Positions 38,108 to 47,418 of a stretch of DNA of 64,000 nt are shown in pieces. This DNA comes from Streptomyces atroolivaceus. Its GTDB lineage: Bacteria; Actinomycetota; Actinomycetes; Streptomycetales; Streptomycetaceae. The translations under genes were made by a program, and so were the position numbers. The stretch covers positions 97,305 to 161,304 of the forward strand of contig NZ_JNXG01000020.1 in assembly GCF_000717025.1 (NCBI RefSeq), given 5' to 3'. The notes under the pieces were generated by a model. That model worked only from the letters and a program-made list of their open reading frames with translations, had not been told where the DNA came from and did not search any database. Each line of letters begins with the position of its first letter. Position 1 is the stretch's first letter.

Positions 38108-38140
38108 GTCCCCCCGCGTGTTCAACAAGGAAGGTGTGGA

Positions 38141-39475
38141 ATGGAAGCGTTGACCGAGGCGGTACGGGCGGGCGCCGGGCCCGAGGAGTTGTCCGGCCTG
38201 CCGGTGCCGGAGGAGTACCTGGCCGCGCACACCAGGGTCGAGGACATCGCGATGTTCGACGGTGTCGAGGACAAGGACGTACGCAAGTCCCTGCGCGTCG
38301 GCAACGTGCCGATGCCGGAGCTGGCGCCGGACGAGGTCCTGGTCGCGGTGATGGCCAGCTCCGTGAACTACAACACGGTGTGGTCGGGCACCTTCGAGCC
38401 GGTGCCGACCTTCAGCTTCCTCAAGGCGTACGGGAAGCTGGGCGGCTGGGAGCGCCGGCACGACCAGCCGTACCACGTGCTGGGTTCGGACGCGGCGGGC
38501 GTCATCGTCCGTGTGGGCGTGGGCGTACGCCGCTGGCGGGTGGGTGACCACGTGCTCGCCAGCCCGATCCAGGTGGACGACCAGGAGGCGATGACCCACT
38601 CGGACGGGATGCTCGGCGAAGGCCAGAAGGCCTGGGGTTACGAGACGAACTTCGGCGGGCTCGCGCACTACGCGGTGGTGCGCGCCAGCCAGCTCATCCC
38701 CAAGCCCGGGCACCTCACCTGGGAGGAGGCCGCCAGCACCCCCGCGTGTGCCGGGACCGCCTACCGCATGCTCGTCAGCGAGCGGGGCGCCAGGATGAAG
38801 CAGGGCGACGTCGTGCTGATCTGGGGTGCGGCCGGCGGACTGGGCGCGTACGCCGTCCAGCTCGTCAAGCACGGCGGAGGCATCGCGGTCGGTGTGGTCG
38901 GCTCCGAGGAGAAGGCCCAGGCCCTGCGGGACCTCGGCTGCGACCTCGTGATCAACCGCCGGGAGCTGGGCATCGGCGACGACGACGGCAGCGACCCGGA
39001 GAAGGTGATCGAAGCGGGCAAGCGGCTCGGCCGGATCATCCGGCGCGAGATCGGCGAGGACCCCAACATCGTCTTCGAGTACGTCGGGCGCGCGACGTTC
39101 GGCATCTCCATGTTCGTGGTGCGGCGCGGCGGGGTGGTGGTGACGTGCGGATCGAGCAGCGGCTACCAGCACCAGTACGACAACCGCTACCTCTGGATGA
39201 AGCTCAAGAGGATCGTCGGCAGCCACGCGGCGAACCTCGCCGAGCAGTGGGAGAGCAACCGGCTGATCGACATGGGCCGGATCATGCCGATCCTGTCCAC
39301 CGTCTACCCGCTCGAGGAGATCGGCGACGCCGCCCGGCTCGTCCAGACCAACGGCCACATGGGCAAGATCGGCGTGCTGTGCCTGGCACCCGAACGCGGC
39401 CTCGGTGTCACCGACCGGACGAAGCGGGACGCCATCGGTGAGCGTCGGCTGAACCCGTTGGGGACGGGCGCATGA
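38141..39475 (+). CDS. Crotonyl-CoA carboxylase/reductase (alkylmalonyl-CoA forming)
   Basis: A 444-residue MDR-superfamily protein of normal CCR length. N-terminal GroES-like part (VMASSVNYNTVWSGTFEPV, SDAAGVIVRVG); nucleotide-binding IWGAAGGLGAYAVQLV at about residues 226-241; C-terminal VTCGSSSGYQHQYDNRYLWM, typical of CCRs and related to their CO2 pocket. It reductively carboxylates a 2-enoyl-CoA with NADPH and CO2 to an alkylmalonyl-CoA extender. ATG with AAGGAAGG upstream; it overlaps the KASIII gene by ATGA. With KASIII and the dehydrogenase it would make an unusual extender such as isobutylmalonyl- or another branched or long alkylmalonyl-CoA; plain ethylmalonyl-CoA would not need a dedicated KASIII. 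Confidence 0.94.
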   Translation: MEALTEAVRAGAGPEELSGLPVPEEYLAAHTRVEDIAMFDGVEDKDVRKSLRVGNVPMPELAPDEVLVAVMASSVNYNTVWSGTFEPVPTFSFLKAYGKLGGWERRHDQPYHVLGSDAAGVIVRVGVGVRRWRVGDHVLASPIQVDDQEAMTHSDGMLGEGQKAWGYETNFGGLAHYAVVRASQLIPKPGHLTWEEAASTPACAGTAYRMLVSERGARMKQGDVVLIWGAAGGLGAYAVQLVKHGGGIAVGVVGSEEKAQALRDLGCDLVINRRELGIGDDDGSDPEKVIEAGKRLGRIIRREIGEDPNIVFEYVGRATFGISMFVVRRGGVVVTCGSSSGYQHQYDNRYLWMKLKRIVGSHAANLAEQWESNRLIDMGRIMPILSTVYPLEEIGDAARLVQTNGHMGKIGVLCLAPERGLGVTDRTKRDAIGERRLNPLGTGA

Positions 39476-40482
39476 GTGGCCGGACGGTCGGCATCCTGTC
39501 GACGGGGGCGTACGTCCCCGAGCGTGTGGTCGGCAACGAGGAGCTCGCGCCGCGCATCGGGGTGACCGCCGAGTGGATCGAGCGCAAGACGGGTATCCGC
39601 GCGCGGCGTTGGGCGGACCCGTCCGAGGCCACGTCGGAGATGGCCGTCGGCGCGGCCACCAGGGCGCTCGACCAGGCCGGCATGACCGCCGACCGCATCG
39701 ACTACCTCATCGTGGCGACGTCGACCGGGGACGCGCCCCTCCCCCCGACGGCATGCCTCGTCCAGGCGGCGCTGGGCGCGCACCGCGCCTCCGCCTTCGA
39801 CCTCAACATCGCGTGCAGCGGCTTCGTCCACGGACTCGCCGTCGCACAGGGGCTGGTGGCGCAGAACCCGGGATCGCACGCCCTGGTCGTGGCCGCCGAC
39901 CTCTGGTCACGGTTCGTGGACTTCGGGGACCGTGGGACGGCCGCGCTCCTGTCGGACGCCGCCGGCGCCGCCGTCGTCGGTGCCGTGCCGGACCCCTACG
40001 GCATTCTCGGGACCGACCTGGTCTCCCACGGCGAGGAGTCCTCGCTCCTGGTGATCGAGGCGGGAGGCAGCAGGAGACCCGCCTCGCACGCGACCGTCGA
40101 CGAAGGCGGGCACTACCTGCGGATGCGTGGGCGCGAGGTCAGCGACTTCGTGCTGGGCAAGGTCCCCCAGGCCGTCAAGGAACTGCTGGCCAAGGCCGGT
40201 GTGCCACGCGAGGACGTCGCGCACTTCGTCCCGCACCAGGCCAACGGCGTGCTGCTGCGCAGACTCGCCGACCAGATCGGCTTCGAGAACGCGCACACGC
40301 ATCTCACGGTCGAGGAGTACGGCAACTCGGGGGCCGCCTCGATGGCGGTCACACTCGACGACGCCAACAGGGCGGGCCTGCTGCGCGACGGCGAACTCGT
40401 GCTGCTCGTCGGATTCGGCGGAGGCATGGCTCTCGGAGCGTCGCTGCTGCGCTGGAGGAGCACCGGGAGGGTGGAGACGTGA
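39472..40482 (+). CDS. Ketoacyl synthase III (FabH-like), extender-unit pathway
   Basis: A 336-residue protein. The catalytic triad of the family is complete: Cys115 in NIACSGF, His in VPHQAN and Asn in EEYGNSGAAS. The start overlaps the CCR stop and the end overlaps the next gene (GTGA), so the three are coupled. FabH-type enzymes condense a short acyl-CoA with malonyl-ACP. Here it likely condenses a starter such as isobutyryl-CoA with a malonyl unit to begin the branched enoyl-CoA that CCR carboxylates, as in isobutylmalonyl-CoA routes (divergolide, ansalactam, auroramycin types). The acyl donor cannot be read from sequence. Confidence 0.92.
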   Translation: MSGRTVGILSTGAYVPERVVGNEELAPRIGVTAEWIERKTGIRARRWADPSEATSEMAVGAATRALDQAGMTADRIDYLIVATSTGDAPLPPTACLVQAALGAHRASAFDLNIACSGFVHGLAVAQGLVAQNPGSHALVVAADLWSRFVDFGDRGTAALLSDAAGAAVVGAVPDPYGILGTDLVSHGEESSLLVIEAGGSRRPASHATVDEGGHYLRMRGREVSDFVLGKVPQAVKELLAKAGVPREDVAHFVPHQANGVLLRRLADQIGFENAHTHLTVEEYGNSGAASMAVTLDDANRAGLLRDGELVLLVGFGGGMALGASLLRWRSTGRVET

Positions 40483-41339
40483 GCGGGACGGACGGTGTGG
40501 GGGTCGTCGGCTGCGGCCTCATGGGATCGGGAATCGCCGAGGTCTGCGCGAGGAAGGGGCTGGACGTGCTGGTCGCCGTCTCCTCGGCGCGGTCGGAGGA
40601 GAACGGCAGGCGCCGTGTGGAGCGCTCGCTGGAACGGGCCGTGTCCAAGGGCGGCATCGGCCCGGCGGACCGGGACGCCGCCCTGGGGCGCATCGCCTTC
40701 ACGCGGGATCTCGGCGGCCTCGCCGGCAGACAGCTCATCATCGAGGCCATCACCGAGGACGAGTCGGCCAAGCTCGACCTCTTCTCGCGGCTCGACAAGG
40801 ACGTCGAGGACCCGGACGCGGTCTTCACCACGAACACCTCGTCGCTGCCCGTCATGAAGCTCGCCCGGGTCATGTCGCGTCCCGAGCGCGTCGTGGGGAC
40901 GCACTTCTTCAACCCGGTACCCGTGATGCCGCTCGTCGAGGTGACGCGCTCGCTGCTCACCTCACCCGAGAGCGTCGAGCGGGTCGAGACCTTCCTGACG
41001 AAGACACTGGGCAAGGAGGTCGTGCGATCGCCCGACCGCGCGGGCTTCGTGGTGAACGCGCTGCTCGTCCCCTATCTGCTGTCCGCGATGCGGATGGCGG
41101 AGTCGGGCTTCGCCTCGCCCGAGGACATCGACCGCGGGATGACGCAGGGATGCGCCCATCCGATGGGGCCGCTGAGACTGGCCGACCTGATCGGTCTCGA
41201 CACCCTGGAGGCGGTCGCGGGCGGACTCTACGCGGAGTTCAAGGAACCCCTGTACGCCGCGCCGCCGTTGCTGTCCCGGATGGTGGAGGGCGGGCTGCTC
41301 GGCAAGAAGTCGGGCCGCGGCTTCTACCGGTACGACTGA
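40479..41339 (+). CDS. 3-hydroxyacyl-CoA (3-hydroxybutyryl-CoA type) dehydrogenase
   Basis: A 286-residue protein starting with GTG at 40479, with GGAG just upstream and GTGA overlap with KASIII. The Rossmann motif VVGCGLMGSGIAEVCA is at about residues 8-23, the catalytic His is in GTHFFNPVPVMPLVEV, and the C-terminal helical domain has GFVVNALLVPYL and GKKSGRGFY. It reduces the 3-ketoacyl intermediate made by the KASIII to the 3-hydroxyacyl form. No separate dehydratase for the following step is in the window, so a fatty-acid dehydratase from primary metabolism would have to act. Third gene of the extender cassette. Confidence 0.93.
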   Translation: MSGTDGVGVVGCGLMGSGIAEVCARKGLDVLVAVSSARSEENGRRRVERSLERAVSKGGIGPADRDAALGRIAFTRDLGGLAGRQLIIEAITEDESAKLDLFSRLDKDVEDPDAVFTTNTSSLPVMKLARVMSRPERVVGTHFFNPVPVMPLVEVTRSLLTSPESVERVETFLTKTLGKEVVRSPDRAGFVVNALLVPYLLSAMRMAESGFASPEDIDRGMTQGCAHPMGPLRLADLIGLDTLEAVAGGLYAEFKEPLYAAPPLLSRMVEGGLLGKKSGRGFYRYD

Positions 41340-41403
41340 AGCCGGCTCCGACACACCACCGCCTGTTCCGCACCCCATCACCCGATCCCCTGGAGGGGCT
41401 TTC

Positions 41404-42426
41404 ATGCGCGTACTGCTCGTCGCGCCGCCTTCGGACGCACGACTGCACAGCCTGGTGCCACTCGGGTGGGCCCTGCGCACCGGAGGGCACGAGGTGCAGA
41501 TCGCGGGCAAGGCCGCGTGTACCGAGGCCATCACCATGACCGGGTTCGTCGCCGTCCCCGTCGGCGTGGACGGGCCTCCCGGCCCGGACGGCCCGTCCTC
41601 CCCGGCCGACGGGGGCGGACCGGAACTCTCGGCGCCCTCCGATGTGGAGAGCCTGGTGGCCTACGCGTCCGCCTGGCGGCCCGAGCTGATCGTCTGGGAC
41701 ACCATGGCGCCCGCCGGGGCCGAGGCCGCACGTGCCGTCGGGGCGGCGAGCGTACGTCTGAAGGGCCCGCACGACCGGCGCACCGGGCCCGCGGGCGGGT
41801 CCGGTGCGGCCGCGTACTGTCACGCCACGCTGGACTGCCTGCCGCCGTCCCTGCGCGAGCCGGACGGCTCCGACCCGCTCGGCGTGCGCTACGTGCCGTA
41901 CGGCGGCTCCGCGGTTCTGCCCCCCTGGCTGCGCAGGAAGCCCCGCAGGCGCCGGGTCCACCTGGCGGCCGGGGTGCCGGACGCCGCGCTCGCGGGGGTG
42001 CTCGGCGCTGCCGGAGGCGTGGACGTCGAGATGGTCTGCGAACTCGAGGAGGGGCGTATCCCGGCGGGCACCGTACTGCCCTCCCACACACGCCTCTTCG
42101 ACTCCGTGCCGCTGCACGCGTTGCTCCCCTCCTGCACCGCCGTGGTGCACGGCGGTGGCACGCCGGACGTCATGGCGGCGCTCGTCGACGGGCTGCCCCA
42201 GCTGGCGGTCGGGGACACGGGCGGCACGGGTCCCGCGGCGCGGCTGGCGGAGCGCGGCGCGGGGCTGCTCGTCGCACCCGGAGAGGTGACGGCGGCCATG
42301 CTGGAGCGGCTGGTCGGAGATCCCGAACTGGCCACGAGGGCGACGGAACTGCGGGAGGAGATCACCGCCATGCCGAGCCCCCGCGAGATCGTTCCCGAAC
42401 TGGTGACCATCGCGGCACGCCGCTGA
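41404..42426 (+). CDS. Short GT-B glycosyltransferase-like protein (macrolide GT family)
   Basis: A 340-residue protein against about 390-420 for macrolide glycosyltransferases. The N-terminal start RVLLVAPPSDARLHSLVPLGWALRTGGHEV is typical (given here only as its theme: LVPLGWAL, GGHEV). The WDTMAPAGAEAARAVGA strand and then RYVPYGG and LPPWL follow, but about 60 residues of the acceptor-side domain are missing between them. In the C-terminal domain the donor motif usually HHGGAGT reads VHGGGTPDVMAAL. There is no frameshift; the frame is intact with GGAGG before ATG 41404. It may be a true transferase with a trimmed acceptor domain or an auxiliary partner, as two-component GT systems occur in related macrolactam clusters. 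Sits between the extender cassette and the next PKS gene. Confidence 0.8.
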   Translation: MRVLLVAPPSDARLHSLVPLGWALRTGGHEVQIAGKAACTEAITMTGFVAVPVGVDGPPGPDGPSSPADGGGPELSAPSDVESLVAYASAWRPELIVWDTMAPAGAEAARAVGAASVRLKGPHDRRTGPAGGSGAAAYCHATLDCLPPSLREPDGSDPLGVRYVPYGGSAVLPPWLRRKPRRRRVHLAAGVPDAALAGVLGAAGGVDVEMVCELEEGRIPAGTVLPSHTRLFDSVPLHALLPSCTAVVHGGGTPDVMAALVDGLPQLAVGDTGGTGPAARLAERGAGLLVAPGEVTAAMLERLVGDPELATRATELREEITAMPSPREIVPELVTIAARR

Positions 42427-42475
42427 CGACAGCGTGCCGCACGACTGACACAGACATATCGTGAACGGGGCCGTG

Positions 42476-45400
42476 ATGGCGAACGAGGACAAGCTGCGCG
42501 CATATCTCAAGCGCGCGACCGCCGACCTGCAGCAGGCGAGAGCGCAACTCCGCGAGGCCGAGGAGCGGAGCCGCGAACCGATCGCGATCATCGGGATGAG
42601 CTGCCGCTACCCCGGTGGCGTCAGCTCGCCCGAGGACCTGTGGGACCTGGTCGCCGAAGGCCGGGACGCCATCGGGGACTTCCCGGCGGACCGGGGCTGG
42701 GACCTCGACGACATCTACCACCCGGAGCCCGAGCATCCGGGCAAGACCTACGTGCGCAACGGCGGGTTCCTCTACGACGCGGCCGAGTTCGACGCCGCGT
42801 TCTTCGGGATCAGCCCGCGCGACGCACGCGGGACGGACCCGCAGCAGCGCATCCTCCTCGAAGCCTCCTGGGAGGCCGTGGAACGCGCCGGCATGGCCCC
42901 GGAGTCGCTCCGCGGCAGCCTCACCGGCGTCTTCGCCGGAGTGATGTACCACGACTACGACGCGGGCGCGCCGGGCGGCAGCCTCGTCTCCGGCCAGGTC
43001 GCGTACAACCTCGGGCTGGAGGGGCCCGCCGTGTCCGTCGACACGGCGTGCTCCTCCTCGCTCGTCGCCGTGCACCTCGCCGCACAGGCGCTGCGGCGCG
43101 GCGACTGCACGCTGGCACTGGCGGGCGGCGTCGCCGTGATGAGCACCCCGGAGATATTCGTCGACTTCAGCAGGCGGCGCGGACTCGCTCCCGACGGCAG
43201 GTGCAAGCCGTTCTCCGACGACGCCGACGGGACCTCCTGGGCCGAGGGGGTCGGCGTCCTGGTGCTGGAACGGCTGTCCGACGCACGGCGCCTGGGGCAC
43301 CGCGTGCTCGGTGTCGTGCGCGGCTCAGCCGTCAATCAGGACGGGGCCAGCAACGGCATGACCGCGCCCAACGGGCCGGCCCAGGTGAAGGTGATCAAGC
43401 GCGCCCTCGCCGACGCGGGTCTCCTCCCGTCCGACGTCGACGCGGTCGAGGCGCACGGCACCGGCACGACCCTGGGCGACCCCATCGAGGCGCAGGCGCT
43501 GCTCGCCACCTACGGGGCGGCGCGCGACGCGGAACGGCCGCTGTGGCTCGGCTCGATCAAGTCCAACATGGGCCATCCGCAGGCCGCCGCCGGTATCGCG
43601 GGCATCGTCAAGCTGCTGCTCGCGATGCGGCACGGACAGCTTCCCCCGACCCTGCACGTCAGCGAGCCCACCCGGCACGTGGACTGGTCGTCGGGCGCCG
43701 TCAGGCTGCTGACCGGACCCGTCGACTGGAAGCCAGGCGGGCGCACGCGCCGCGCCGCGATCTCCGCGTTCGGCCTCAGCGGCACGAACGCGCACATCGT
43801 GCTGGAGGAGCCGCCGTCCGAAGCGGAGCAGGACGCGGCGGCGGACGGGGACGTGCGTCCCGCACCCGGCGCCGTACCGCTGGTGCTCTCCGCGAAGACC
43901 GAGGACGCGCTCCGCGCCTCGGCCCGACGGCTCGCCGCCCGCACCGAGACGGCCCCGGCCGGCGGCCGGCCCGCCGACATCGGGTACTCGCTGGTCGCCT
44001 CCCGCTCGTCGTTCGAGCACCGGGCGGTCGTGATCGGCGACGACGGTGACCCCGCTGGACTCACGGACGCGCTCCGCGCCCTGGCCCGGGGCGAGTCGGC
44101 GCCCGGCGTGGTGACCGGCCGCGCGGACCTGCACGGCAGGACCGTCTTCGTCTTCCCCGGGCAGGGCTCGCAGTGGGCGGGCATGGCCACCGAACTGCTG
44201 GGCCAGTCCGAGGTGTTCGCACGGCGGCTGGCCGAGTGCGAGCAGGCGCTGAGCGCCTTCACGGACTGGCGGGTCACCGACGTGCTGCGCGGCGTGGAGG
44301 GTGCGCCGCCGGCCGACCGGGTGGACGTGGTGCAGTCGACGCTGTGGGCCGTGATGGTGTCGCTGGCAGCGGTGTGGCGCGCGCACGGCGTCGAACCGGA
44401 CGTGGTGATCGGGCACTCGCAGGGCGAGATAGCCGCGGCGTGCGTCGCCGGCGCGCTGTCACTGGACGACGGCGCGCGCGTCGTGGCGCTGCGCAGCAAG
44501 GCCATCGCCGAGGACCTCGACAGCCGGGGCGGGATGATGGCCGTGGGGCTGCCGGCGGACCGGGCGGCCGAGTACGCGGCCCGGTGGGACGGCCGGATAT
44601 CCGTCGCCGCCGACAACGGCGCGGGTTCCTCGGTCCTCTCCGGCGACGGCGACGCGCTGGACGCGCTGGGCGGGGAACTGCGGGGCGAGGGCGTGCGCGC
44701 CAAGCGGGTCCCCGTGAACTACGCCTCGCACTCGCCGCACGTCGACGCGCTGCGCGAGCGGCTGCTGCGTGACCTGGCGCCGGTCACCCCCCGCGCGGGC
44801 GAGGTGCCGATGATGTCGACCGCCACGGGCGAGTGGGTGGCGGGCACGGAGCTGGACGCCGCGTACTGGTTTCGGAACCTGCGGCACAGGGTGCGCTTCG
44901 CACCCGTCGTCGGGACGCTGGCCACCTCGGGACACACCGCGTTCGTGGAGATCAGCCCGCACCCCGTCCTCACCATGAGCATCCAGGAGACCGTCGAGGA
45001 CCTGGACGGGGCCGCCGTCGTCACGGGGACGCTGCGCCGCGGCGAGGGTGGCACCGAACGTTTCCTGCGGTCCCTCGCCGAGCAGTACGTGCGCGGCAAC
45101 GCCGGTGACTGGACGGCGTGCTACCCGGACGCCCGCCTCGTCGACGTACCCACCTACCCCTTCCAGCGCGGCCGTTACTGGGAACGCCCGGAAACGGACC
45201 CGCGCACGGCCGCGGCGGTGCCGGGGGCCGTGGCGGACGACGGCGGCTTCTGGGCGGACGTCGAGCGCGACGACGCCGAGGCCCTCGCCGCCCGGCTGGA
45301 CGTCGGCGCCGAGCGGCTGCGCGAGGTCGTCCCCGCCCTCGCGGCGTGGCGCCGCGACCGGCTCACGGACTCCGCCGTGGACTCCTGGCGCTACCGCGTG

Positions 45401-47365
45401 TCCTGGGCGCCGCTGGCGGGCGGTCCGTTCACCGGCCTCACCGGGACGTGGATCGTCGTGACTCCGCCGGACGCGCCCCGCGCCGACGCGGTCGTACAGG
45501 CGCTGACCGTCCACGGAGCCGCCGTCGTCACCGTGGAGACCGACGGTGCGGACAGAGCGGAGCTGGAGGGCCTGCTGCGCGCCACGCTCGACGGCGGACG
45601 CCCCGCGGGCGTCCTGTCGCTGCTGGCCGACGGGGGACGCGGGGACGCCGGCAATCCGGTACTCCCGTACGCCGGGCCCACGCTCGTCCTCTTCCAGGCG
45701 CTCCAGGACGCGGGGGTCGAGGCCCCGCTGTGGTGCGTGACGTCGGGCGCCGTAGCCGTCAGCGGTGCGGAGGACGTCGACCCGGGTGCGGCCTCCCTCT
45801 GGGGCATGGGAACCGTCCTCGCGCTGGACCATCCCGAGGCCTGGGGCGGCATGGTCGACCTGGCCGACGCCGAGGACGCCGCCGCGCGGGAGCGGCTGTG
45901 CCGCGTCCTCTCCGGGGCCGAGGACGAGGACCAGGTCGCGGTGCGCCGTTCGGGAGCGTTCGCGAAGCGGCTGGTACGCGCTCCGCTGGGCGCCGGGCCG
46001 GGCGGCTCGTGGCGCCCGCGCGGGACCGTGCTCATCACCGGAGGCACCGGCGCCGTGGGCGCGCACGCCGCGCGCTGGCTCGCCCGCGAGGGCGCCGAAC
46101 GCCTCGTCCTCACCAGCCGCAGGGGAGCCGCCGCGCCCGGCGCCGAGGAGTTGCGGGCAGAACTCGCGGCGCTGGGAACCGAGGTGCTGATCGAGGTCTG
46201 CGACGTGTCCGACGGCGAGGCCGTACGGGCACTGGTCGAACGCGTCGACGCGCTGCCCGGCGACAGGCCGCTGACGGCCGTGCTGCACGCGGCGGGCGTC
46301 CTCACGGAGGAACCGCCGCTGCTGGACGTGACGCCGGAGGCGTTCGCCGACGCCGTCCGTGCCAAGGCGGCGGGCGCGGCAGCTCTCGACGCCGCGCTCG
46401 ACGGACGGAAACTGGACGCCTTCGTGCTGTTCTCGTCCGGTGCCGCGGTATGGGGCAGCTCGCGGCAGCCGGCGTACGCCGCGGCGAACGCCTGCCTCGA
46501 CGGCGTCGCGCAGCGGCGCCGCGCCCGCGGCATGGCGGCGACATCGGTGGCCTGGGGCTCCTGGGGCGGCGGGGGCATGGTCGGCGAGGACAGTGCCGCG
46601 CACCTGCGCCGTCTCGGGCTGGCCGAGATGGACCCGGCACGCGCGGTGCGGGCTCTCGCGCTCGCGCTGGACCGCGACGAGAGCCACCTCGTGGTCGCCG
46701 ACATCGACTGGGAGAAGTTCGTCCCCGTCTACACGCTCGCGCGCAGCCGCCCGCTCCTGCGGGATCTCCCCGAGGCACGGCGGGCGTCGGGCGCGCAGAG
46801 CGACAGCGACCAGGACACGGAAGGCCTGCCGGGCGAGGGCGGACTGGCGGAAGGGCTCGCCGGGCTCACCGAACCCGAGCAGCGCCGGCGGCTGCTGGAC
46901 CTGGTGCGCACCCACGTGGCCGTCGTACTGGGACACGACAGCACCGCGGCCGTCGAACCGGCCCGCGCCTTCAAGGAGGTCGGCTTCGACTCGGTCACCG
47001 CCGTCGACCTGCGCAACAGGCTCGGCTCGGCGTGCGGCGTACGGCTCCCCACGACGGTCGTCTTCGACCACGTCAGCCCGGAGGCGCTCGCCGGGCATCT
47101 GTGGACGCTGCTGTGCCAGGGGGAGGGCGGGGCACTCGCCGCCCAGCCGCTCGCCGTGGAACTCGACCGGCTGGAGGCCAGGGTCGCGGCACTGACGCGG
47201 GACGAGATCGAACGCTCCCGGGTCACCACACGGCTCCAGACCCTGGTGGCGAAACTGACGGAGACGCTCGCCGGCGGCCAGGACACCGGCGTGCGCAACC
47301 GGCTGGAGACGGCGACGGCCGACGATCTCTTCGACCTGATCGACAACGAACTCGGCGCGGCATGA
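42476..47365 (+). CDS. Type I PKS, single module KS-AT-KR-ACP
   Basis: A 1629-residue protein starting at ATG 42476 (MANEDKL), with ACGGGG upstream; an in-frame GTG at 42461 is less likely. Docking coiled coil at 1-33; KS at 34-460 with Cys in DTACSSS near 188 and intact HGTGT; AT at 558-900 with GHSQG and YASH, predicting methylmalonyl-CoA; KR at about 1184-1370 with LTE in place of LDD and Trp in AVWG, so A-type with an L-configured alcohol expected; ACP at about 1503 (GFDSV). A C-terminal class I docking region (about 1560-1629) ends in [12 protein letters not shown]. There is no DH or ER, only a structural spacer between AT and KR, so a hydroxyl is kept. A position in the chain cannot be assigned from gene order. 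Confidence 0.95.
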   Translation: MANEDKLRAYLKRATADLQQARAQLREAEERSREPIAIIGMSCRYPGGVSSPEDLWDLVAEGRDAIGDFPADRGWDLDDIYHPEPEHPGKTYVRNGGFLYDAAEFDAAFFGISPRDARGTDPQQRILLEASWEAVERAGMAPESLRGSLTGVFAGVMYHDYDAGAPGGSLVSGQVAYNLGLEGPAVSVDTACSSSLVAVHLAAQALRRGDCTLALAGGVAVMSTPEIFVDFSRRRGLAPDGRCKPFSDDADGTSWAEGVGVLVLERLSDARRLGHRVLGVVRGSAVNQDGASNGMTAPNGPAQVKVIKRALADAGLLPSDVDAVEAHGTGTTLGDPIEAQALLATYGAARDAERPLWLGSIKSNMGHPQAAAGIAGIVKLLLAMRHGQLPPTLHVSEPTRHVDWSSGAVRLLTGPVDWKPGGRTRRAAISAFGLSGTNAHIVLEEPPSEAEQDAAADGDVRPAPGAVPLVLSAKTEDALRASARRLAARTETAPAGGRPADIGYSLVASRSSFEHRAVVIGDDGDPAGLTDALRALARGESAPGVVTGRADLHGRTVFVFPGQGSQWAGMATELLGQSEVFARRLAECEQALSAFTDWRVTDVLRGVEGAPPADRVDVVQSTLWAVMVSLAAVWRAHGVEPDVVIGHSQGEIAAACVAGALSLDDGARVVALRSKAIAEDLDSRGGMMAVGLPADRAAEYAARWDGRISVAADNGAGSSVLSGDGDALDALGGELRGEGVRAKRVPVNYASHSPHVDALRERLLRDLAPVTPRAGEVPMMSTATGEWVAGTELDAAYWFRNLRHRVRFAPVVGTLATSGHTAFVEISPHPVLTMSIQETVEDLDGAAVVTGTLRRGEGGTERFLRSLAEQYVRGNAGDWTACYPDARLVDVPTYPFQRGRYWERPETDPRTAAAVPGAVADDGGFWADVERDDAEALAARLDVGAERLREVVPALAAWRRDRLTDSAVDSWRYRVSWAPLAGGPFTGLTGTWIVVTPPDAPRADAVVQALTVHGAAVVTVETDGADRAELEGLLRATLDGGRPAGVLSLLADGGRGDAGNPVLPYAGPTLVLFQALQDAGVEAPLWCVTSGAVAVSGAEDVDPGAASLWGMGTVLALDHPEAWGGMVDLADAEDAAARERLCRVLSGAEDEDQVAVRRSGAFAKRLVRAPLGAGPGGSWRPRGTVLITGGTGAVGAHAARWLAREGAERLVLTSRRGAAAPGAEELRAELAALGTEVLIEVCDVSDGEAVRALVERVDALPGDRPLTAVLHAAGVLTEEPPLLDVTPEAFADAVRAKAAGAAALDAALDGRKLDAFVLFSSGAAVWGSSRQPAYAAANACLDGVAQRRRARGMAATSVAWGSWGGGGMVGEDSAAHLRRLGLAEMDPARAVRALALALDRDESHLVVADIDWEKFVPVYTLARSRPLLRDLPEARRASGAQSDSDQDTEGLPGEGGLAEGLAGLTEPEQRRRLLDLVRTHVAVVLGHDSTAAVEPARAFKEVGFDSVTAVDLRNRLGSACGVRLPTTVVFDHVSPEALAGHLWTLLCQGEGGALAAQPLAVELDRLEARVAALTRDEIERSRVTTRLQTLVAKLTETLAGGQDTGVRNRLETATADDLFDLIDNELGAA

Positions 47366-47418
47366 CCGGGCACTGACCACGCGGCACGAACGAGCACACG
47401 GACGGACACGAGGCGCAG

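Noticed and set aside
45180..46020. A DH domain in the single-module PKS
   Set aside because: The stretch between AT and KR has no HxxxGxxxxP motif and matches the short structural spacer of KR-only modules.
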